The notes under the pieces: generated by a model
Databases searched by the model: none
What the model was told of the DNA's origin: nothing
What the model saw: the letters and a program-made list of their open reading frames with translations, nothing else
In this document: positions 56,517 to 64,000 of the stretch, in pieces
How the letters are laid out: each line of letters opens with the position of its first letter
Position numbering within the stretch: the first letter of the stretch is position 1
Assembly (NCBI GenBank): GCA_963971405.1
Contig: OZ020491.1
Span: 3,168,910 to 3,232,909, forward strand
Reading direction: 5' to 3'
Length of the DNA stretch: 64,000 nucleotides
Origin: Psococerastis gibbosa
Lineage: Eukaryota > Arthropoda > Insecta > Psocodea > Psocidae
Translations under genes and position numbers: made by a program

Positions 56517-57022
56517 ATGCACATGAGTTATGGATTCTGCCAAAAACAAAATTTTTACCCCCAACAATTAAAAACATCAAAATCGTTTCACCCTTCATGG
56601 CGAAACCTCAACTTATTACACACCCTTAAACTATAATCACTAACCTAATCTTTAATTGCCTTAATTGTAGCCTACGCACGAGCTTATATGACTCAGCCTG
56701 ATTGCCTTAAGGCTCCAACCCCTATACCTGAAAGGCGTGATGACTCACAGGCATTATATGGGAACCTGCCCCCATACACCCTAATTGCCCCCGGCCTCAT
56801 TTAGGTACCGTTTTTTTAGGCGGTTTTTTTTAGGGTTTTAGGCGCCGTCTCGCAAGGTTTTGGGGCCCTGGGAATATCGGCGGTGATGTCTTATGTTATA
56901 GAAATATTAGTTTTAGGGCGGTGGATGTAACAAGGTAGTAATTAGTCTTTCAACCTAATGTAATCTGTAGAAAATCCGCTATGTTACTAAAATATTGTAA
57001 ATCTTCTGGAACCATAACCTTT
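56517..57022. other. Non-genic stretch
   Basis: No gene, repeat end or RNA motif was recognised. Confidence 0.45.
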
Positions 57023-57348
57023 GGCGGGGTTTCCACCGACCTCTCATTGCAGAATGCAAAGACATTGACGTGGTAGCAGACATTCAAGACATTAGCGGGT
57101 ATTCCACCGACCTCTCTTTGCAGAATGCAAATGACATTGACGGAAATTTGAATTGTTCTTTTTATAGTTATCTATTAAAATGTTTGAACTTCACTTAACT
57201 TAATGGCATAGAGTAAAACAAAAATTTCCGTCAATGTCATTTACATTCTGCAATGAGAGGTCGCTGGAATACCCGCCTAAGTCTTGAATGTCTGCTACCA
57301 CGTCAATGTCTTTGCATTCTGCAATAAGAGGTTGGTGGAAACCCCGCC
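57023..57348. mobile_element. P1 foldback containing a second P1 foldback at its centre
   Basis: Outer arms: GGCGGGGTTTCCACCGACC to CATTCAAGAC at left, mirrored by GTCTTGAATG to TTGGTGGAAACCCCGCC at right; TTT on both sides (57020-57022, 57349-57351). Exactly between the arms sits an inner element 57095-57277 with its own arms (GCGGGTATTCCACCGACC and GGTCGCTGGAATACCCGCC), flanked by TA on both sides. The inner and outer arms are themselves related (CTCTCATTGCAGAATGCAAA against CTCTTTGCAGAATGCAAATG). Confidence 0.85.
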
Positions 57349-58010
57349 TTTGGAAAGGTATCTGGCCGATCATGCAAGCGCAGACCTCCTCTATGCTATG
57401 TACGTAATTAAAAATTAAAATAAAACTTCATTCTGTTCCCGTCTTTCCTCATACTAACGTATTACTAGTAATGCAATAATAATTGCTTATAGCTTATCTT
57501 TTTTTTTTTTTTTTAAAGGTTAATCGCATACAATACTAATATAGCAGATTAGTGGGTTGAATTTAAGCTTCATTCATAAAGTATTTCTTCTGTTAGAAAA
57601 TGGATCTAGAAGTGATTCAAACACTACCCAGCTAAACTGCATTTAGGTATGCTTGTCATTGGCTCAGTATAGTATATTAGCATCTGAAAGCCATAAAAAT
57701 ATAAAGCATCACGATCTATAAGTTACAGTGCATAGTATTGTCTCTGTGTCAGGTTATGGATCCTGGTAATAACAGCCTGTCTTAACATCAATCGTGGCTA
57801 GCCTAATTGATGGACTCATCTACTTATAAATTGACCGCCAATTCATTGATTTTCCGGCAATTACTTCTGTCATCTTAAAATTATGGTGATTTTCTTCACA
57901 TAAATTAGAAATATACTCTACAGTTTTATTTTCAACGCAGACTGCTGGGATATGCGAGTGGTTTATGACCCTACGGGGCTATTTTGCGACTGTTTTTGCT
58001 TTTCGTATTC
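57349..58010. other. Non-genic stretch
   Basis: T run with AAAGGTTAATCGCATACAATAC at 57499-57537 is the start of an R4 copy that does not continue. The rest is unassigned. Confidence 0.45.
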
Positions 58011-58380
58011 TTCTTCTTCGAATGCCTCTTCTATTGAAGATTGGCGATCATCATGGCAATCGTAGACATGTAGATACCATACTTAGGACTATCCCAAAAG
58101 GAAGTCAAGTATTTTAGAGTATCGAATAAACTTGGTCACGATGACTGTACTAGGAAATTGAAATGCAGTAATTTCTCCGTTGCCTTTTCATCGTTATACC
58201 GTTGAATTTTTATTGAGTTCCTCCGCCTTCGGACAAAGAGCCCCAAGACAAAGAAGTGCCCTAGTAGTGGTTGTTTAATTAGGGGCGGCAACTATTCGCC
58301 GCGTCACAAAGTCATCCTCGGGCTATTGAGGCTTTTTCTGGACAAGCCTGCACCCCCAGGCTCGGGGACTACTTATTCAT
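58011..58380 (-). mobile_element. GAA-tail SINE, longest copy
   Basis: TTCTTCTTCGAATGCCTCTTC at left is the shared 3' end in reverse. The body includes GGACTATCCCAAAAGGAAGTC, GTTGCCTTTTCATCGTTATACC and ATCCTCGGGCTATTGAGGC. It extends further 5' than the other copies. Confidence 0.65.
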
Positions 58381-59186
58381 TGTATTCACAGCTAGCCACC
58401 ACTTCTGCTGGTCTTTTCGCTACCCCAAGTGGAACACGTCTCGTTGCTTAAACCATGCCGCAGCATATCTGCACGTACCATTACAAATCAGGAAAAGTTG
58501 AAACTCATAAAAGTGAATCAATTTCCATTCAATGCCAAAAAGTTTCACAAAACTTTCTAAATACTCAATGGTCAATTGAGTATCCAACGATACAGAACGC
58601 GAATTGTAAAATATCATATAATAAATAACTTAAAAATTTAGTTATAAAGGAAGGAGTAAAATTTAAAATCGTTACACCCATTAGATCCAGTCAATATTGC
58701 ACATAAGTTGAAATTGTAGGCTTATACCGAAAAGCAAGGCTCTCGAGAGAAAGGAAAAACTTTATTTTTACAACTTAAACGCTGTTATTTAAGACTATTG
58801 GATTAATTATGGATAAATTAAATTAAAAACCTATGATAGAAGGATTTTTTATTCTAATAAGTTTATTTAATTGTGTGATAAATTAAAGAAATAAAATAAT
58901 TTGGACGTTCTCAGCGGCTATATCATTTTCATTACGGACGAGTGGCCCCCCCTAGATCGATTTGAGTGCTGTGTAAGCGATTTTGACGTCCTGGGGTTTT
59001 TATTTACTCCGTTTTAAAGATGAACAACGATTTTATTGATTTTTCTATGGATACCTATATTAAGGCAGATATACATAATCATGTAGGTACATATTTTTGT
59101 GCTCAGCAATTGCTGATGTTAATAATTATGTATTTTATTGTACAAAACAGTACATTGAAAGAAAGAACGAAAGAAAGAAAGAAAGA
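58381..59186. other. Non-genic stretch
   Basis: AT-rich. A (GAAA)n tract at 59157-59186 abuts the next HLE. No gene was seen. Confidence 0.45.
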
Positions 59187-60031
59187 GAACCGGTCCGAGT
59201 TCACTCGAACATGCTTTCCAATTTATCAAAATTATTAGATAGAGAAAATTAGTAATTTTATGGCAAATATTTTTCCTATGGTTAAATTTCCGATATCTCG
59301 GGGGGGGGGGGGGGCGGTTGTCCACCTGACGTCACTGGAAGTGAGGTAAATTCTCGATAGGTCAAACAAACACATTAATTACCACACAGCAATAATGGCA
59401 GGGCATGCAATGCATTTGAGCGCGAATTTTCTATCATTTTTTTCAAAAAATAATTTTTTGGGCAAAACCAAATATTTTTTTGGGAAAGCAACCTATCCGG
59501 TTTCGTTACTCAATTTAACACCTAAAACATGCTTGAAGGTAGAAATCATCGATAGAAAGGTTTCGCATTTTTTAGTCATTTTTTCATTAAAATTTAGTTA
59601 TTTTTATTTTTTTACCCCCAGAAGCAAACTATCAAGGGGCAAGCGACCCCCCGCATTTTGTCAACATTAATAACGGCTACAATCTACGAGAATTTAAAAG
59701 AAATCGTGGGAGCCGTTTTTGAGAAATAATGTTTTTAGACGTTTTTTTGGAGTTTTTTGAAAATAAAACCCCCCCAAATTGAGTTAGCCCAAAAAAAAAA
59801 AATGGTCCCGAGGTATGATTTTTGTGAACCTACATGCCACATTCACTCAAATCCACTGAGTAGTTTGCCCGGAAATCGACGAACAGACAGACAGACCGAC
59901 AGACAGACATTTTGTAAAAACCACTTTTTTGGGTTCCTGGGACCTCAAAACGTGTAAATCCGTTGAAATCTCGGAATCGAAAATTTCGACCATCACAAAG
60001 CTTTCCTTATACTACGTATAAATTGGAAAGC
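59187..60031 (-). mobile_element. HLE repeat, near full length
   Basis: GAACCGGTCCGAGTTCACTC to ATAAATTGGAAAGC, with a G run of 14 and (CAGA)n of 5-6 units with one CCGA interruption. Confidence 0.85.
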
Positions 60032-60364
60032 AAAAATTGTCTTTATTTCCATATGGGCAAATTTTGGACCTTTCGGCCCAACCCTACAATGAACCCACTT
60101 TCAATTAACCCAAATTGTAACAATTGTACAAACATGAATGTATAAATTGTACAACTATATAATTATAAAAATATAAGTCTACGGTAGTAAAAATTAAAAA
60201 TATTTATAAATATCATGCACGAAGTATGTAGTCTTCTGCAACTTAAATGCTTGAGTCAAATATTTAATATCTTGCTTTCTTAAATAAATAAATAAATAAG
60301 AAGTCTGTAAAAACAGCGGATTTTCGGGTACCTATGTGTAAAAGGACGTACACTCATAATAACA

Positions 60365-60900
60365 TTGACAAACACAGTGAGGCGTATGAAGTACTTGAGC
60401 GTGAACGGCTCAAAATCGGACACTCAAACTGTTACAATGGGAATTCTTCAGGGATCTGTCCTCGGTCCAATTTTATTCCTTATTTTTATAAATTACTTAG
60501 CCAAACTACTTGAAGATATTGTGATTTATGCTGATGATACAATTGCACTTATCCGTGCATGCAATGAAGCAAGTTTTAAGCAAAGAGCGGATTATATTGT
60601 GAAAGTACTGGAGAAATGGTTCGCAGTTAATCGCCTCATCGTAAATCCTGATAAAACAGTTGCGGTGAATTTTCATACAAATAGGACTAAGGACCAGCAC
60701 GGAACCTTTAACTTTATGCAGCCAACGTCACGAATAAAAATTCCACCAAAATTCTTGGAGTTGTGGTAGATAGCAAGTTATTTTGGAGGAATAAGGCGTA
60801 GAGTCAGTAAAGATATACGTCTTATGCTCTATTACAGTAATTTTGACTCATTTCTTAGATATGGGGTAACTTTCTGGGGGTGTAACAATTATAGCGAAAA
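60365..60900 (+). pseudogene. Non-LTR reverse transcriptase core fragment
   Basis: The open frame 60365-60769 contains GILQGSVLGPILFLIFINYL (RT block 4), VIYADDTIAL with the catalytic YADD at about 60527-60538 (block 5), and NRLIVNPDKTVAVNF (block 6). After a frameshift near 60740, KILGVVVDSKLFW continues (block 7), then a region reading YSNFDSFLRYGVTFWG. This is the order in CR1/Jockey-type LINEs. The endonuclease and blocks 1-3 are missing on the 5' side, and the C run at 60922 ends the recognisable part. Confidence 0.85.
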
Positions 60901-61093
60901 ATCTAGTCCTCGCCTCGCCCTCCCCCCCCCCCCCCCCACCCATTTTTGACCAGCTTCATATTGAACGATCCGTTTTATTATATGCTCATTTCATAAATAA
61001 TATTAATTTAATTTGAAAAAAAATGTCAGAAAATGAACTTTAATTAAACCAACGTTAAACCGCACACGGCCTTGCGGTGTCATAAATTATTGT

Positions 61094-61353
61094 AATTGAG
61101 GAGCAAACTTTCAAAACGTCACAAATCCATGAAAATGCTGAAAAATTGATTTTATTATCAATTTTCCATCGTGAAGATGAGTTGAATCAAGATTGCTAAT
61201 CAAAACAAAAACAAAAAAAAATTAACCCAGTCTTCTGAAGGGTTAAAATCTTATATTCCCATTATAATAAAGCCAAAATATTTTTGTTTTTCGTGTTTCC
61301 TTAACATTTTACGAAAATGGATTTGTGCCGTTTTGAAAGTTTGCTCCTCAATT
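61094..61353. mobile_element. MITE with about 38-45-bp inverted ends
   Basis: AATTGAGGAGCAAACTTTC continuing to CAAAACGTCACAAATCCAT at left. ATGGATTTGTGCCGTTTTG to GAAAGTTTGCTCCTCAATT at right is its reverse complement with one mismatch. 260 bp, no coding potential. Confidence 0.8.
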
Positions 61354-61851
61354 GTATGCGTTGTTGGTATCAATATATTTATTTTATTTATTTTAAAACA
61401 TCATATACTTCAAATATTAAAAATCCAAATCAATTAAATCATCATCTATTTTGATAGAATTTTCAAGAGATACGTGTAGGGCTTCATCTTTTTTGGCAAT
61501 ACAGGAAAAGAATAATGTTGCAAGATATAAAGTGAGGAAAGAAATAAAATAGCTTGGAATCAGCACAAACGCGCTGCCCTGCTTGCCACACTGATTTTTT
61601 ATCGTCTGATCTTTAATTCAACAACCTCCCCCTTCCACTCCCCCCCCCCCCCCCGCATCCCCCTTATTGCATAGGTACCCCGGGCGCGAACTCTAGCGTC
61701 TTTTTTCTGTACTCATAACACTGTTGACAACAGCACTCCTTCATCCTTTCAGCATTCCCTGCTTGGCTATAGTTTTTAGATCAGAACTCATCTTCTACGC
61801 AATAGCTGTTTATTTCTCTATACAGGTGAAACTTGGCTTGTTGGATTCTCC
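61354..61851. other. Non-genic stretch
   Basis: C run of 14 near 61641. No feature was recognised. The ORF at 61724-62047 runs into the next MITE and is incidental. Confidence 0.45.
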
Positions 61852-62022
61852 CATGGCCGTGCCCAGGGGGTGGTCCATGGGTCCAGACCCCACCCCCGAA
61901 ATAAATTTTTTGCATGTAGACCTGTATGGTTTGGAGAATTTATCCATTAATTCATTAATAAATTACGTAAAAAAAAAAATTGGACCCCCCCCCCTTGAAA
62001 TCAAAACCTGGACACGGCCTTG
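61852..62022. mobile_element. hAT-like MITE with exact 8-bp duplication
   Basis: The ends CATGGCCGTGCCC and GGACACGGCCTTG are imperfect inverted repeats, flanked by identical GATTCTCC at 61844-61851 and 62023-62030. An 8-bp duplication is the hAT hallmark. Internal GGTCCAGACCCCACCCCCG and a C run match the G-tract MITE group (29762). Confidence 0.85.
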
Positions 62023-62194
62023 GATTCTCCAACATGCTCTAAATTAGGTACCCATTAATAATAAAGACTAGACAGGCAGGTTTCTGTAGGTAGCCTCCAC
62101 TGCTCAGTCAATCAAAGTTTACGCAGTTGTGACTCGGCAGTGGATCTCTCCAAATACGGTCAAAATAAAGTTATGTATAAATATATATTTAAGT

Positions 62195-62884
62195 AAAGAA
62201 CCGGTCCGAGTTTACTCGAACATGGTTCCAATTTATCAATCAGTAGGAAGAGAAAATGAATAATTTCATGGTAAATAATTTTCCTACGGTTAAATTTCGG
62301 ATATCTCGGGGGGGGGGGGGGTTTCCACCTGACGTCACTGGAGGTGAGGTAACCTCAATATATTTAAAACACATTACAACACAGTAATAATGGCAGGGCA
62401 GGCAATGCATTTCAGCGTGAAGTTTCTATCATTTTTTCAATAAAAAATTTTTGCGCAAAAGCAAATAGGTTTTTGGGAAAGCCAACTGTCCGGTTTCGTT
62501 ACTCAACTTAACACCTAAAACATGCCTGAAGGTAGAAATCATCGATAGAAAAGTTTCGCGGAAATATTATTTTTTAGTCATTTTTCATTAAAATTAAGTT
62601 ATTTTTATTTTTTTACCCCCAGAAGCAAACTATCAAGGGGTAAGCGACCCCCCGCATTTTATCAACATTAAGAACGACTAGAATATATGTGAATTTAAAA
62701 GAAATCGTTGGAGCCGTTTTTGAGAAAAAATTTTTTTGACGTTTTTTTCGAGTTTTTTGAGAATGAAACCCCCCCAAATTGAGTTAGCCCCAAATAATAA
62801 AAATGGTCTCGAGGTATGATTTTTGTGAACCTACATGCCGAATTTCATCAAAATCGACCGAGTTGTTTGCCCGGAAATCGATGC

Positions 62885-62955
<71 letters not shown>

Positions 62956-63078
62956 TTTCGTAAAAACCACTTTTTTGGGTTCCTGGGACCTTAAAACGTG
63001 TAAATCCGTTGAAATCTCGGAATCAAAAATTTTGACCATCACAAAGCTTTCCTCATACTACGTATAAATTGGAAAGCA
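62195..63078 (-). mobile_element. HLE repeat with expanded (CAGA)n
   Basis: Termini are intact. The microsatellite at 62885-62955 has about 17-18 uninterrupted CAGA units, against 3-9 in other copies. Long Cys/Leu/Ser/Val or Asp/Arg/Gln/Thr ORFs over it on both strands are products of the tetranucleotide repeat. Confidence 0.9.
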
Positions 63079-63366
63079 ATAAATAAACATATTTCTGTTA
63101 AATTATACAATCAAGTAGTCAACAAGTAATCGACAAGAAAGTATAAAGTACAATCGTCAAAATCAGGTAGTTCTGCCTTTGTCATTTTTCTGGTGCCTCA
63201 GTGACAGTGTAGGAAAGTTTCTCCAAGAGATGGTCTCTAAGTAATTTGGGGAAGTAAGTAGCATTTCTAGCCACTCCAAGTTCATTCGGGAAATTTTTAA
63301 GGAAGGCAAATCGTCTTAGTAAAAGATCCAGTCGCTCAGGCTGGGCTGTGCGTGGCGCTGGCCAAA
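63079..63366. other. Short non-genic spacer
   Basis: No recognisable feature. Confidence 0.4.
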
Positions 63367-63750
63367 GGTGCCCATTCCACCGACCGGCTAGGGCTATTTA
63401 CAAAAACGGTGACGTGGTAGCAGACATTCAAGACTTAGGCGGGGTTTCCACCGACCTCGCATTGCAGAATTGACGGAAATATTTATTTTCCTCTATGCCA
63501 TAGTTTAAATTGATCAATGATCATACAGTAAAATCACAAACAAACAAACTAAAATTAAAAAATGGCGTCATGGGATATGTTAATTACAAACATTTTAATA
63601 GATTTCTATAGAAAGAAAAACAAACATTTCCGTCAATGTCATTTGCATTCTGCAATGCGAGGTCGGTGGAAACGCCACCTAAGTCTTGAATGTCTGCTAC
63701 CACGTCACCGTTTTTGTAAATAGCCCTAGCCGGTCGGTGGAATGGGCGCC
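63367..63750. mobile_element. P1 foldback containing a second P1 foldback at its centre
   Basis: The outer arms (GGTGCCCATTCCACCGACC to CATTCAAGACTTA; TAAGTCTTGAATG to GGTCGGTGGAATGGGCGCC) include TAGGGCTATTTACAAAAACG in both. The inner element 63438-63679 (GGCGGGGTTTCCACCGACC; GGTCGGTGGAAACGCCACC) sits at the centre, with TA on both sides, inside what would be CTTAAG when empty. The same arrangement as at 57023 but with a different outer arm. Confidence 0.85.
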
Positions 63751-64000
63751 TTACCAGGTCCCCCCTTTGCCTCATGTTGTAGGTCAGTATTATGTTTGAA
63801 ACATTTTTCCATATTTTGCCGTACTACAAATTCACAGTGCACATGGTTGAATATTATTGTAGAAGGGCCCCACTGAAATTCGCCATTTTGTTTAAACTGG
63901 ATCCATAACCTGTTGCAATAAGTGGTTTATACTCATTTGTCAAAAAACCCTGAGCGGCGTCATATTCTAGGAAGCGAGTTAAGTTAGGTTATTGTCGCAG
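63751..64000. other. Non-genic end of window
   Basis: No feature was recognised. Confidence 0.4.

Noticed and set aside
62885..62955. Regular direct repeats as a CRISPR array
   Set aside because: A tetranucleotide microsatellite without spacers, in a eukaryotic sequence. The 51-bp and 199-bp tandems also have no spacers.
62803..63067. ORFs rich in DRQT or SVCL repeats (also near 3556, 23210, 32408, 48515, 50823, 51407, 55160, 59757)
   Set aside because: They are translations of the (GTCT/CAGA)n tract and flanks of the HLE repeat. The frame changes with repeat number, and there are no conserved starts or stops between copies.

Overview
This 64-kb window is animal nuclear DNA. The coding sequence is intron-split, intergenic DNA is AT-rich, and tRNA-derived SINEs, LINE fragments, DNA transposons and MITEs are abundant. 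An arthropod or similar invertebrate is the most likely source: the Tc1-type transposon, the (GTCT)n-bearing Helitron-like repeat and the insect-style Ly6 exon arrangement all fit, but nothing here fixes the species. No bacterial, organellar or viral gene arrangement was seen.

Two cellular genes can be supported. One appears complete: ERp44, a thioredoxin-fold ER chaperone, on the minus strand with seven coding exons from 26064 down to 18392. The exon phases match throughout and give 403 residues with a signal peptide, a CRFS redox motif and a C-terminal KDEL. The other is the 3' part (two exons, 11215-12306, plus strand) of a GPI-anchored Ly6/uPAR protein; its signal-peptide exon was not found.

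Nearly everything else is mobile DNA. The dominant repeat, called HLE here, is about 0.85-1.1 kb. It has short subterminal inverted repeats, an internal (GTCT)n microsatellite and a small 3' hairpin, which suggests a non-autonomous Helentron-type Helitron. About 13 substantial copies plus fragments make up roughly 15-18 percent of the window. A tRNA-derived SINE family, called tS here, has about ten copies. Other families are: TA-rich palindromic MITEs (P1, starting GGCGC or GGCGGG; P2, starting CAGCCTGATCGAGG); hAT-like MITEs with G-tracts and 8-bp duplications; a 1.58-kb Tc1 transposon with IR/DR ends and a broken transposase; a LINE and SINE that share a 3' end with a (GAA)n tail; and remnants of several non-LTR retrotransposons (an esterase-endonuclease junction, an RT core and RT C-termini).

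Layout: 1-11 kb is repeats with the Tc1 element at 5.3-6.9 kb; 11.2-12.3 kb is the Ly6 gene; 14-18 kb is a cluster of MITEs; 18.4-26.1 kb is ERp44, whose introns hold SINEs, HLE and a LINE relic; 26-64 kb is repeats only, including a 199-bp satellite (35.3-36.1 kb), a 51-bp minisatellite (45.3-45.6 kb), a hammerhead-like ribozyme core (33.5 kb) and two foldback-inside-foldback elements (57.0 and 63.4 kb). No new gene system was found. The most unusual structures are the nested palindromes, the hammerhead-like core and the IR/DR transposon.
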